Assembly (NCBI GenBank): GCA_015064425.1 | Contig: SVSF01000055.1 | Span: forward strand, 1-11,319 | Origin: Oscillospiraceae bacterium | Lineage (GTDB): Bacteria; Bacillota_A; Clostridia; Oscillospirales; CAG-272 | Reading direction: 5' to 3' | DNA: 11,319 nucleotides | Shown: piece after piece, positions 1 to 7,225 of the stretch | How the letters are laid out: every line of letters starts with the position of its first letter | Position numbering within the stretch: the first letter of the stretch is position 1 | Translations under genes and position numbers: made by a program | The notes under the pieces: model-generated | Seen by the model: the letters and a program-made list of their open reading frames with translations, nothing else | Database searches by the model: none | What the model was told of the DNA's origin: nothing

Positions 1-133
1 TACGGTGGTTTTTATTTGTCAGCAAATAAGATATTCTTTTTTTGTTCAAAAACTGTCCTTAAGCGTAAGCCCATTTTGCTTCGACCGTTTTAATTTTGAA
101 TTTAAGATGTGGTCGGATCTGTAATTCTAAGTG

Positions 134-162
134 TTGATATTGGTATATTTTTGTGATATAAT
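134..162 (+). promoter_or_regulatory. Sigma-A type promoter for the mutS-like/floA operon
   Basis: A TTGATA -35 box lies at 134-139 and a perfect TATAAT -10 box at 157-162, separated by 17 bp. A TG at 154-155 one base before the -10 gives an extended -10 element. Transcription would start near 168-170, leaving a leader of about 42 nt before the first ATG at 212. It is the only strong promoter seen ahead of the six co-directional genes, so it probably drives all of them. Confidence 0.75.
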
Positions 163-211
163 ACATTATGTATACTTATAAATATTTCACGTATGGATCA
201 AGGAAAAAAAT

Positions 212-1663
212 ATGACGTATCCGAGTCTTTTATTTAAAAATGAATATACGGACAGAAAGGTCGAATCTGACGTTGCAGTCGATATGAAGATAGACCTTTT
301 GGTTCCGAAAAGCGTTCTTCCTATGTTTGAGAGGCCGTGCGGAAAAGAGGATATTTTGTTAAGGCAGGAGCTTTTTCGTGCTATGGAAAGCAACAGACTC
401 AGAGAGCAATTTTCAAAACTTGCGGTTTCTGTGGCAAAACTTTCAAGAATATCAGAGGCTTTCTTTTCTGCATCTTGCAATAATGAGAGAAATGCGGTCT
501 ATATAAGCCTTATCTGTGCTTTATCGGATTTCTCCAAGCTGGCGTGTGAGGACATGGAATACACAGGAAGCTACTTTTGTAAGAGATTTTCGGAATTCTT
601 TGCAAATGAGTATGCAAGGGAAGAAAACTTCAGCATCTACGAAGAAGCTGCATCTCTTCGTGAAAAGCTTGAAAAAATATCTAAAGTATGTTATTCTGTT
701 GAGAAGGATATGCTTAATATATCCAAACCCGCAGACGGAAGTATAAGCGAAAAGATCAAGTCTGCAGCCGCCAAGATGGGCATTGAACTCATTGGCGGAG
801 GAGAATATTTGTCAGAGCCTATAAATCCTGATCTTATTGATGAGATAGCAAAGCTTTCTCCCGATGAGTTCTCGGCTTTTTCGGATTTCTATAACAAGTA
901 CGGCACATATTTCAATAAAGACATACTCGGATATAAACAGGAACTTGACTTCTGCCTTTCTATGGTTGAAGTTACCGATATTATAAGAAATGCGTCAATA
1001 CCTTTGGTGTATCCTGAAATATGCGAAGAAAAACAGTTAGTCGCAAGAGAGGTATACGACGTTACACTTCTTTGCAAAAACTGTAAAAATATTATACCGA
1101 ACGATGTGGATTTCAGTATGGATGAACCGTTCTTTTTCCTTACGGGAGCTAACGGAGGCGGAAAGACGACCTATTTGAGAGCAGTAGGTACAGCGGTGCT
1201 GTTCTTTATGATGGGATGCCCCATAGCTGCAAGAAGTGCCTGTATGAGCGTTCCCGACAATTTCTTTACACATTTTCCGAAAGACGAAAGGTTCGATACT
1301 CAAGGACGCTTTGAAGATGAAAAGCTTCGTGTTGACAAGATACTTTCTGAGGTTACCTCTTCTTCATTCGTACTTTTAAACGAGACTTATTCCACTACCA
1401 ATGAAGAGACTGCAAGACGGCTTACTGCTGAACTTGCAAAGAAGCTTTATGACAAGAACGTATTCGGTATATACGTTACTCATCAGCAATCTCTTGAAGA
1501 GAACAGTATCCCGTGTCTTAACGTTATAATTGATAAAGAGGATGAGAACAGAAGGACTTACAAGATAAGCAAGAGGGCTGAAAATAAAGGCTCTTATGCG
1601 AAAGACGTACTGAAAAAGTACGGTCTTACGGAGGAAGCGCTTGCAAAAAGATTTGCTGATTGA
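212..1663 (+). CDS. MutS-related ATPase, first of a tandem pair (no mismatch-recognition domain)
   Basis: A 483-aa protein with a MutS-family ATPase domain in its C-terminal third, preceded by about 270 mostly helical residues that resemble the MutS lever/clamp region. The nucleotide-binding core shows a PND motif just upstream, Walker A GANGGGKTT at residues 312-320, GRFEDE at 365-370 where classical MutS has its ST-F-E signature, a Walker B of the form LLNE (N390, E391) and a TH switch with H424. Classical MutS is about 850 aa; the N-terminal Phe-x-Glu mismatch-binding domain and the connector are absent, and there is no C-terminal Smr nuclease as in MutS2. It is therefore probably not the housekeeping mismatch-repair protein. 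The ATG at 212 has AAGGA at 200-204, 7 nt upstream. The next gene starts 25 nt after the stop and encodes a diverged paralogue, which suggests a heterodimer. The family call is firm; the DNA substrate is unknown. Confidence 0.88.
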   Translation: MTYPSLLFKNEYTDRKVESDVAVDMKIDLLVPKSVLPMFERPCGKEDILLRQELFRAMESNRLREQFSKLAVSVAKLSRISEAFFSASCNNERNAVYISLICALSDFSKLACEDMEYTGSYFCKRFSEFFANEYAREENFSIYEEAASLREKLEKISKVCYSVEKDMLNISKPADGSISEKIKSAAAKMGIELIGGGEYLSEPINPDLIDEIAKLSPDEFSAFSDFYNKYGTYFNKDILGYKQELDFCLSMVEVTDIIRNASIPLVYPEICEEKQLVAREVYDVTLLCKNCKNIIPNDVDFSMDEPFFFLTGANGGGKTTYLRAVGTAVLFFMMGCPIAARSACMSVPDNFFTHFPKDERFDTQGRFEDEKLRVDKILSEVTSSSFVLLNETYSTTNEETARRLTAELAKKLYDKNVFGIYVTHQQSLEENSIPCLNVIIDKEDENRRTYKISKRAENKGSYAKDVLKKYGLTEEALAKRFAD

Positions 1664-1688
1664 AACTTGAAAGGAAAACACAAAGACT

Positions 1689-3173
1689 ATGACACACAGT
1701 CTTCTGTATAAAAAAACGGAAAAAACAGAATTCGACGGCGAATGTATGTCGTCTCTTATATACGATCTGTCTCTTGACAGAGCAGTATCGGAGATGTGCG
1801 ACAGTAAGCTGAAGGCTGATTATTTTCTTAACGTATTAAAAAAACCGCTTACGGACGCCGAAAATATAAGCTATCGCGTTGAGCTTCTTAAAGATTTTGA
1901 AAATAATCCGAAGCTCCTTTCTGAATTGCGTATTCTTTTGAATCACTATGATAATATAATAAACGACTGGCAGGATATGAGGCCTTCGGGAAACTATTCC
2001 GGTATGAGAGGGAATTATGCCGCTATGACGGAATACACTTTCGGTTCGCTTCACGTTGCCCTTACCTTTACAAAGACGACAGTGAGTTATATAAGATTTA
2101 TAGCGGAGACTCTTTCGGGCTATAAGTTTGAGTCTGAGGCGTTGAAAGAAATAGAAAAACGGTGCAATGAGATAATAGAAAGCGACGGGCTCACAGAGAT
2201 AAATGAGGTAATAGATCTGTTTTCCGCTCCATCTGCCGACGACTATTCTTTTGATGTTAACGTCGGCACAGACGATACATTCAGACTATCAGATTGTAAA
2301 GTATCAAAGGTTGCCGTTCTTGATAAGAAAAAGAAAAACGTTTTAGGTAAACTTTTTTCAAAAAAGGATAAGAGCTTTCAGCGTATAGAGCTTGGGAATG
2401 CTTATGAAGATGATGCGCTTTACGCTGTTAATAAGGGTATTATGGACCTTTATGATACTTTAAACTCCGTTGCGTTGGAGCTTTACAATGAGTTTTACGG
2501 TATGTCTAAAGAGCTTTTATTTTATGAGACTGCCTGTGAAATAAAAAAACACCTTAAAGATCTCGGAATGGGTATGTGTATTCCGCATATACTGGAATGT
2601 ACTGAAGATCGGTTTGATGCAAAGGGACTTAAGGATATGTTTCTTGTTTGCGAGATCGACGATGCATCGCTTATTGCAGATAATGATACAGAGCTTTCGG
2701 AACGCCAAACGGGAATGCTTATAAAAGGAAGCAACAGCTCCGGAAAGACTTCTTTTATAAGAGCAGTCGGAATCGCTCAGCTTTTTGCTCAGGCGGGACT
2801 TTTTGTGTGCGCTTCAAAGGCTGATATAAGCATCAGACACGGTATATTCTCCCATTTCTCATCTGCGGAAAAGGAGTTCAAAGAAGGTGACTCTGCAGGA
2901 CGGTTTGAGGGAGAGGTGCAGGAGATAGCAAATATCGTTCAAAATCTGAAACCCCACTCCATACTATTGCTTAACGAGACCTTTCAGACTACAGTTTATG
3001 ACGAGGGCACCGAAGGAATACACGGCATATTGAAATATATGCCGAGATTTAAGACACAGTTTTTGTTTGTGACAAGACTTACTAAGCTTTTTGACATGAT
3101 GTCTTCCGATAATGTAGGTATGCTTGAAACAGATGATACCTATAAAGTCAGAACTCTTGAAACCGGTCGATAA
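1689..3173 (+). CDS. MutS-related ATPase, second of a tandem pair (switch His replaced by Arg)
   Basis: A 494-aa protein with the same layout as its upstream neighbour: a helical N-terminal part and a C-terminal MutS-type ATPase. Seen in the sequence are Walker A GSNSSGKTS at residues 347-355, the strand after it (AQAGLFVCA, like AQIGSFVPA of MutS), GRFEGE at 404-409, Walker B LLLNE with N429/E430, and FVTRLTK around residue 463, where MutS proteins normally have Thr-His. The switch histidine is thus Arg463. A very lysine-rich stretch at residues 213-232 sits in the middle and has no obvious counterpart in the first protein. There is no mismatch-recognition domain and no Smr domain. The start is ATG with AAAGGA at 1670-1675; the 13-nt spacing is rather long, so expression may be weaker or coupled to the first gene. 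The loss of the switch His suggests that this subunit hydrolyses ATP differently from its partner; that is inference. Confidence 0.85.
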   Translation: MTHSLLYKKTEKTEFDGECMSSLIYDLSLDRAVSEMCDSKLKADYFLNVLKKPLTDAENISYRVELLKDFENNPKLLSELRILLNHYDNIINDWQDMRPSGNYSGMRGNYAAMTEYTFGSLHVALTFTKTTVSYIRFIAETLSGYKFESEALKEIEKRCNEIIESDGLTEINEVIDLFSAPSADDYSFDVNVGTDDTFRLSDCKVSKVAVLDKKKKNVLGKLFSKKDKSFQRIELGNAYEDDALYAVNKGIMDLYDTLNSVALELYNEFYGMSKELLFYETACEIKKHLKDLGMGMCIPHILECTEDRFDAKGLKDMFLVCEIDDASLIADNDTELSERQTGMLIKGSNSSGKTSFIRAVGIAQLFAQAGLFVCASKADISIRHGIFSHFSSAEKEFKEGDSAGRFEGEVQEIANIVQNLKPHSILLLNETFQTTVYDEGTEGIHGILKYMPRFKTQFLFVTRLTKLFDMMSSDNVGMLETDDTYKVRTLETGR

Positions 3174-3185
3174 AAGGAGAGTATC

Positions 3186-3629
3186 GTGAAAAAGATTAAT
3201 ATTGTTTTTTTCGTATTGTTATTTTCGTTGCTTACAGTATCTTGTTCTTCATACAGTAAGATCACGATGGAGCCGGGATTTAATTCGCTGGTATTCAGCG
3301 ACAGCGTTACTATGGAGATAACGGACGAATGGATAGATTCGGGATCTCCTGAGCTCAATGTAAAAATAGTGAATAACACCGAAGAGGAGCTTCGCTATAC
3401 GGAAGAACCTCATCTTGAGGTTCGTATCAACGGAAGCTGGTATATCGTGCCTTTGATCGAAGATGCCTCCTGGACCGTTACTCTTTATACTCTCGGCGCA
3501 GGGGAAACTCAAGACTACATATTCAGTCTTTCGGACTATTATGAGCTTGAAAGCGGATTTACTTATCGTCTGGTGAAAAATTTTAATAACTATTTCTCAT
3601 ATGCTGAATTTTTTGTAGATGAGTTATAA
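3186..3629 (+). CDS. Secreted lipoprotein with a probable bacterial Ig-like domain
   Basis: A 147-aa protein that starts with GTG at 3186; AAGGAG at 3174-3179 is 6 nt upstream. The N-terminus is a short lipoprotein signal: Lys-Lys, a hydrophobic run at residues 4-18 and LLTVSC ending at Cys20, which should be lipidated, leaving a mature protein of about 128 aa outside the membrane. The body looks like a single beta-sandwich: residues about 30-147 carry a NNTEEEL strand-turn, a NGSWYIVP segment and a GFTYRLVK strand followed by an aromatic-rich end. This pattern matches the Ig-like domain common in small Clostridia lipoproteins (Pfam Big_14-like, from memory). It starts 12 nt after the MutS-like pair and ends 11 nt before the NfeD-like gene. 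No enzymatic motif is visible; a binding or sensing role at the cell surface is only a guess. Confidence 0.75.
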   Translation: MKKINIVFFVLLFSLLTVSCSSYSKITMEPGFNSLVFSDSVTMEITDEWIDSGSPELNVKIVNNTEEELRYTEEPHLEVRINGSWYIVPLIEDASWTVTLYTLGAGETQDYIFSLSDYYELESGFTYRLVKNFNNYFSYAEFFVDEL

Positions 3630-3640
3630 AAGGAGGGCGT

Positions 3641-4141
3641 ATGGATATTTTAAACGGACTTATTGAAAATATATCGACCTTATCAGTTACACTGTTTGTG
3701 ATCGGAGTATTGCTTCTTGCACTTGAGCTTATTACTCCGGGAACGGGTGCATTCGGGATAATCGGAGTTATAGTCCTTTTGGTAAACATATTTGTTACTG
3801 CGGAGACCTTCATGCAGGGAATACTTATGTTCGGTATGGTTACGGCTATAATTCTTGTTATGTTTGTTTTGGGACTTGTTCTCGTCTCAAAAGGAATTAT
3901 ACCATCTTTTCTCGTTTTGAAAAATTCAACGCAGAAAGAAGATGGATTTTCCGCTTCTGAAAGTTATGACGGCTTATTCGGAAAATGCGGAAAAAGTCTT
4001 ACGGATCTTCGCCCCAGCGGCAAGGCAGATATAGAAGGTTCCGTATATGATGTTGTAAGTGCCGGTGAATATGTTGAAGCTGATACGGAAATACAGGTTT
4101 TTGAAGTATCCGGTAACCGTATCGTTGTAAAAAAGAAATAA
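3641..4141 (+). CDS. Short NfeD-like membrane protein, partner of FloA
   Basis: A 166-aa protein of the NfeD family, which accompanies flotillins and is thought to help organise membrane microdomains. Three hydrophobic segments lie at about residues 13-31, 36-53 and 60-84, with the characteristic [15 protein letters not shown] turn between the first two. A soluble C-terminal OB-fold (about 110-166) follows, with G-K-L-T-LRPSGKA at about 117-129 and the [11 protein letters not shown] strand pair. The N-terminal ClpP-like serine-protease domain of long NfeD proteins is absent, so this is the short form. The ATG at 3641 is preceded by AAGGAGG at 3630-3636. Translation probably continues from the lipoprotein gene 11 nt upstream, and floA starts 17 nt downstream. 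The family and pairing are well supported. Confidence 0.9.
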   Translation: MDILNGLIENISTLSVTLFVIGVLLLALELITPGTGAFGIIGVIVLLVNIFVTAETFMQGILMFGMVTAIILVMFVLGLVLVSKGIIPSFLVLKNSTQKEDGFSASESYDGLFGKCGKSLTDLRPSGKADIEGSVYDVVSAGEYVEADTEIQVFEVSGNRIVVKKK

Positions 4142-4158
4142 AATTCAGGAGGAGTATT

Positions 4159-5142
4159 ATGGACCCTATTTTTGTTACAGGCATAGTTTTATTTGTTGCG
4201 ATAGTTATTATATCGCTGTTTTTCCATTTTGTTCCGGTGGGACTGTGGATAAGTGCTTTAGCATCAAATGTTAAAGTGGGAATATTTACTCTTGTGGGTA
4301 TGAGACTCCGCAGAGTATTGCCCCAGAGAATAGTTAACCCTCTTATCAAGGCGACTAAAGCAGGTATAGCGCTTCCCATAAATAAACTTGAAGCTCATTA
4401 TCTCGCAGGCGGAAACGTTGACAGAGTTGTAAATTCTCTTATAGCAGCTCAGAGAGCTAATATACCTCTCGAGTTTGAAAGAGCTGCTGCGATAGATCTT
4501 GCGGGACGTGACGTGCTTGAAGCTGTGCAGATGAGCGTTAATCCCAAGGTCATAGAAACTCCCGTCGTCGCAGCTATCGCAAAGGATGGTATAGAGCTCA
4601 GAGCAAAGGCAAAAGTAACTGTCCGCGCCAATATAGACAGACTTGTCGGCGGTGCGGGCGAGCAGACTATCATTGCAAGAGTAGGCGAAGGCGTTGTAAC
4701 TACTATCGGTTCTTCCGAAACACACAAGGAAGTGCTCGAAAATCCCGATAAGATCTCCAGAACAGTACTTGGAAAGGGACTTGAAGCGGGAACTGCTTTT
4801 GAGATCCTCTCAATAGACATTGCAGACGTCGACGTAGGAAGAAACGTAGGCTCACAGCTTCAGACAGATCAGGCTGATGCGGATAAGAAGATCGCTCAGG
4901 CAAAAGCAGAAGAAAGACGTGCTATGGCTGTTGCAAGAGAGCAGGAAATGAAGGCTGCCGTTCAGGAAATGAGAGCAAAGGTAGTTGAAGCGGAAGCAGA
5001 GATCCCGAGAGCAATGGCAAAGGCTCTTTCAGAGGGTAAGCTCGGTGTAATGGATTATTATAATATGCAGAATATCATTGCCGATACGGAAATGAGAAAT
5101 GCCATATCTAATACTGACGGTCACGAAGATACAAAGAAATAA
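4159..5142 (+). CDS. floA: Flotillin-like protein FloA (SPFH domain)
   Basis: A 327-aa protein with the size and layout of Bacillus subtilis FloA (YqfA, about 331 aa). Residues 5-23 are a hydrophobic membrane segment and 26-50 a second membrane-associated stretch. The SPFH/band-7 domain spans about 60-235, with typical blocks such as [20 protein letters not shown] (68-87), [20 protein letters not shown] and the [22 protein letters not shown] stretch. An Ala/Glu/Lys-rich coiled coil follows at about 237-292 and a short polar tail ends the protein. FloA scaffolds functional membrane microdomains in Gram-positive bacteria, where it affects secretion, signalling and envelope synthesis. The ATG at 4159 has AGGAGGAG at 4147-4154. 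The gene lies directly after the short NfeD gene, as expected for this pair. Identity is very clear. Confidence 0.97.
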   Translation: MDPIFVTGIVLFVAIVIISLFFHFVPVGLWISALASNVKVGIFTLVGMRLRRVLPQRIVNPLIKATKAGIALPINKLEAHYLAGGNVDRVVNSLIAAQRANIPLEFERAAAIDLAGRDVLEAVQMSVNPKVIETPVVAAIAKDGIELRAKAKVTVRANIDRLVGGAGEQTIIARVGEGVVTTIGSSETHKEVLENPDKISRTVLGKGLEAGTAFEILSIDIADVDVGRNVGSQLQTDQADADKKIAQAKAEERRAMAVAREQEMKAAVQEMRAKVVEAEAEIPRAMAKALSEGKLGVMDYYNMQNIIADTEMRNAISNTDGHEDTKK

Positions 5143-5156
5143 TAGGATAACGTTTT

Positions 5157-5564
5157 ATGAATAAGCTTTTTGATGTTGTGAAAGAGCTTGAAAAGGTCCT
5201 CGATATTGAAAGCACCGTGTCTGAGATAGGCGGAGCTTTTAAGGAACTCATTTCTGAAACGCCAAAGACAGATAGATCAAATGAGGTATCTTTATCTTCC
5301 ATGGTAAATGAGAACGTGAGTGAAGATAAACGTATCGAAGCTGATAAGGAAGAACAAGCGCCTGAGGTCAAAGAGGTCGATGAAAATGCTTCAGAAAAAG
5401 ATTTTTTGTCCTCCGAAGGCGGGTATTCTGTTATAAGAGACGGCTGTAACAAGGAATGCTTAAGAATAGATAAATCAGATATAAGACAGGGGATAATTCT
5501 TTCGGAAATACTCGGTCCTCCCGTATCGAGAAGACGCTATAGCTTTAAAAACAGAGGAAGGTAA
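5157..5564 (+). CDS. Small protein of unknown function downstream of floA, acidic linker and basic tail
   Basis: A 135-aa protein not confidently recognised. It has three parts: an amphipathic helical N-terminus (residues 1-33), a low-complexity acidic linker rich in Glu, Ser and Asp (about 34-84), and a C-terminal block (86-135) containing Cys97-x3-Cys101, the motif DIRQGIILSEILGPP at 108-122 and a basic end with three consecutive Arg. The DIRQGIILSEILGPP stretch looks like a conserved peptide, possibly a docking motif, rather than random linker. No signal peptide or membrane span is visible, so it is probably cytoplasmic. The ATG at 5157 has AGGA at 5144-5147, 9 nt upstream and 14 nt after the floA stop. 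B. subtilis also has a small gene (yqfB) after floA, but no clear similarity to it can be claimed. As last gene of the operon it is probably co-expressed with FloA, and a FloA-associated role is inferred only from that. Confidence 0.7.
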   Translation: MNKLFDVVKELEKVLDIESTVSEIGGAFKELISETPKTDRSNEVSLSSMVNENVSEDKRIEADKEEQAPEVKEVDENASEKDFLSSEGGYSVIRDGCNKECLRIDKSDIRQGIILSEILGPPVSRRRYSFKNRGR

Positions 5565-5585
5565 ACACCTTCCTCTTCTTTTTTT
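5553..5585 (+). terminator. Rho-independent terminator of the mutS-like/floA operon
   Basis: Left arm agaggaaggt at 5553-5562 pairs perfectly with accttcctct at 5567-5576 around an aaac loop, giving a 10-bp stem. The T-rich run at 5576-5585 follows, interrupted by one C. The stem starts inside the last codons of the upstream gene and its stop TAA (5562-5564) spans the arm/loop junction. Confidence 0.9.
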
Positions 5586-5658
5586 AAAATTATTTCAAAT
5601 ATATGGAACAAAAATATTATTTTACGGTCTTAAAAAGAAAAATATGTAGCTTTTTCTG

Positions 5659-5688
5659 TTGACTATAGCCATCAAAAAGTTATATAAT
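5659..5688 (+). promoter_or_regulatory. Sigma-A type promoter for the DHHW-MBOAT-ACP operon
   Basis: TTGACT at 5659-5664 and TATAAT at 5683-5688 are separated by 18 bp, in an AT-rich region between the preceding terminator and the first gene. Transcription would start near 5695, giving a leader of about 30 nt with AAGGAG at 5711-5716. It should drive the three genes up to the terminator at 8912-8942. Confidence 0.75.
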
Positions 5689-5725
5689 GATATAGTACAT
5701 AAAAAACGAAAAGGAGAGGGTGGAA

Positions 5726-7207
5726 ATGGCTGAATACAGCAAAGAGGCAAAGGTTAATAACACAAAAAAGATAAATTTCTTTTATATGATAAATATAGTG
5801 CTCGTTTCCGCAGTACTTGTTCTTATCTCTCTTTTTCTTTTGTTGGCTGACCGTCCCGAGGTATCGGAAACAGAGAAAAGAAAGCTTGCGGAATTTCCCG
5901 AATTTTCATTTGAGGCTCTTGTTAGCGGAGAGTATGCTGCCGACATAAGAGAGTGGTACAATGATACAGTACCCGAAAGAGATTCCTTTAAGGATATGGG
6001 AGCTTCTATTCTTGAGCTTACAGGTGTACGTTTTGATGATGTAAAGTTTTACGGTGATATGGTCATTGTAGACGAGGATGAGACCGAAGAGGAGACGGAG
6101 ACCGAAGCGGAAAAAGAAACGGAAGCTGAGACTGCCAAGGAGAACGAAACGGAAGAGGAGACCGGCGGCGAAACCGATACGGAGGGGCTTACCGAAAAAG
6201 ATACCGAAACCGAAAAGGCAACGGAAAAAGAGACCGAAGAAAAAATAGATAAAGAAGATCTTCCTGTCGAAGAAGAAGGAATGATAAGCAATAATATCCT
6301 CGTATATAAGAAACGGGCTATAATGCTTTACGGCGGAAGCCTTTCCAATGCCGAAAGATATTCCAATTACGTTAATAATTATAAAAAAGAGCTTGGGGAT
6401 TCGGTAAACGTATATTCTATGGCTATCCCTACGGCGGTAGCATATTATCTTCCCGATAAGTATAAAGATTATACAAGGGATCAAAAAAAAGATATAGACC
6501 ATATGGCAAGCTTCTATAACGGAGTAGAATACGTAGACGTGTACGGAACGCTTTTGAAGCACACCAAAGAAGACATCTATTTAAGAACTGACCACCATTG
6601 GCAGCCTCTCGGTGCATATTATGCGGCACAAAACTTCTGTAAGAGTCTCGGATTGCCTTTCGCCGATCTTTCTAAGTACGAAAAGGTAGAGGTAGAGGGA
6701 TACGTTGGCTCTATGTACGGCTATACGGGAGATGCGGTCATAAAAAATAATCCCGAGACGTTCATCTACTACAAACCGCAAAACAGCTATAGTTGTTATT
6801 ATTATGAGCTTGATGCCACTAACGGAAAAAAAGGAAATCTTTTCTTTAAGACTTCCGTTAACGGCTCATACTGCGCTTTTATTGGAACGGATAAAACGGT
6901 TCTTCAAATAAAGACCGATAACCAAAACGGCAGAAAGCTTATGATAATAAAGGATAGCTACGGCAACGCACTCGTACCCTTCCTCACGGGATCTTTTGAG
7001 GAAATATGGGTAATAGATATGCGTTATTTCGAAACCAATTCCATAGAATTTATAAAGAACAACGGCATTACCGATCTGCTTTTTGCTTCCTGTATGTTTT
7101 CTGCATGCGGAGGTAATGCAAAGTATATAGAATATATAAGAACATTGGAAACCGATAATTCTACTGCGGTCATACCTATGATCCGTAAAGAATACGATAT
7201 TATGTAA
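5726..7207 (+). CDS. DHHW-family (AlgJ/AlgX-like SGNH) protein with a Glu/Thr-rich insert
   Basis: A 493-aa protein anchored by one N-terminal membrane segment (about residues 20-40) followed by SETEKRKLAEFP and WYNDTVPERD, typical of DHHW proteins related to the alginate O-acetylation proteins AlgJ and AlgX. The signature TDHHW is at 288-292 (D289, H290, H291, W292), and a KDSYG block with candidate nucleophile Ser411 lies near the C-terminal strand that ends WVIDMRYF. Residues 116-184 form an extreme low-complexity insert between the KFYGDMVI and NNILVYKKRA strands. By analogy it would transfer acyl (acetyl) groups to a surface glycopolymer on the outer face, receiving them via the MBOAT encoded 18 nt downstream. 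The start is taken as ATG 5726, 9 nt after AGGAG; an in-frame GTG at 5720 lies only 3 nt from that site and is less likely. The polymer substrate is unknown. Confidence 0.88.
   Translation: MAEYSKEAKVNNTKKINFFYMINIVLVSAVLVLISLFLLLADRPEVSETEKRKLAEFPEFSFEALVSGEYAADIREWYNDTVPERDSFKDMGASILELTGVRFDDVKFYGDMVIVDEDETEEETETEAEKETEAETAKENETEEETGGETDTEGLTEKDTETEKATEKETEEKIDKEDLPVEEEGMISNNILVYKKRAIMLYGGSLSNAERYSNYVNNYKKELGDSVNVYSMAIPTAVAYYLPDKYKDYTRDQKKDIDHMASFYNGVEYVDVYGTLLKHTKEDIYLRTDHHWQPLGAYYAAQNFCKSLGLPFADLSKYEKVEVEGYVGSMYGYTGDAVIKNNPETFIYYKPQNSYSCYYYELDATNGKKGNLFFKTSVNGSYCAFIGTDKTVLQIKTDNQNGRKLMIIKDSYGNALVPFLTGSFEEIWVIDMRYFETNSIEFIKNNGITDLLFASCMFSACGGNAKYIEYIRTLETDNSTAVIPMIRKEYDIM
6071..6277 (+). 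repeat. Glu/Thr codon repeat inside the DHHW gene
   Basis: An imperfect reiteration of GAR and ACN codons (such as gaaacggaa and gagaccgaa) encodes 69 residues with 29 Glu and 14 Thr and only 7 Lys. There are 35 acidic residues in total. The units are too diverged for an exact period, but the composition contrasts sharply with the flanking ordered domain. It would form an acidic, flexible segment outside the membrane. Such repeats often vary in length between strains. Confidence 0.8.
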
Positions 7208-7225
7208 AAAAAGGAGGCTGAGGCA

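Noticed and set aside
12..43. Small inverted repeat (ttatttg at 12-18, caaataa at 23-29) followed by a run of seven T at 37-43, looking like a terminator of an upstream gene.
   Set aside because: The 7-bp stem is almost all A/T with a 4-base loop and the T run starts 7 nt after the stem; too weak to call without the upstream sequence.
212..3173. The tandem MutS-like genes as one full-length mutS broken by a frameshift.
   Set aside because: Each frame has its own ribosome binding site, helical region and complete Walker A and B motifs, so they are two paralogous genes rather than two halves.
5720..5725. GTG at 5720 as start of the DHHW protein.
   Set aside because: Only 3 nt from the AGGAG at 5712-5716; the ATG at 5726 has the usual 9-nt spacing.
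6049..6291. Minus-strand frame encoding a Ser/Val-rich repetitive peptide.
   Set aside because: A direct antisense reading of the GAR/ACN codon repeat; composition is an artefact.
5906..6562. A 218-codon open frame on the minus strand across the Glu/Thr repeat, rich in Phe and Ile.
   Set aside because: It is the antisense of a well-supported DHHW gene, and its length follows from the repeat codon composition; no ribosome binding site or family motif.
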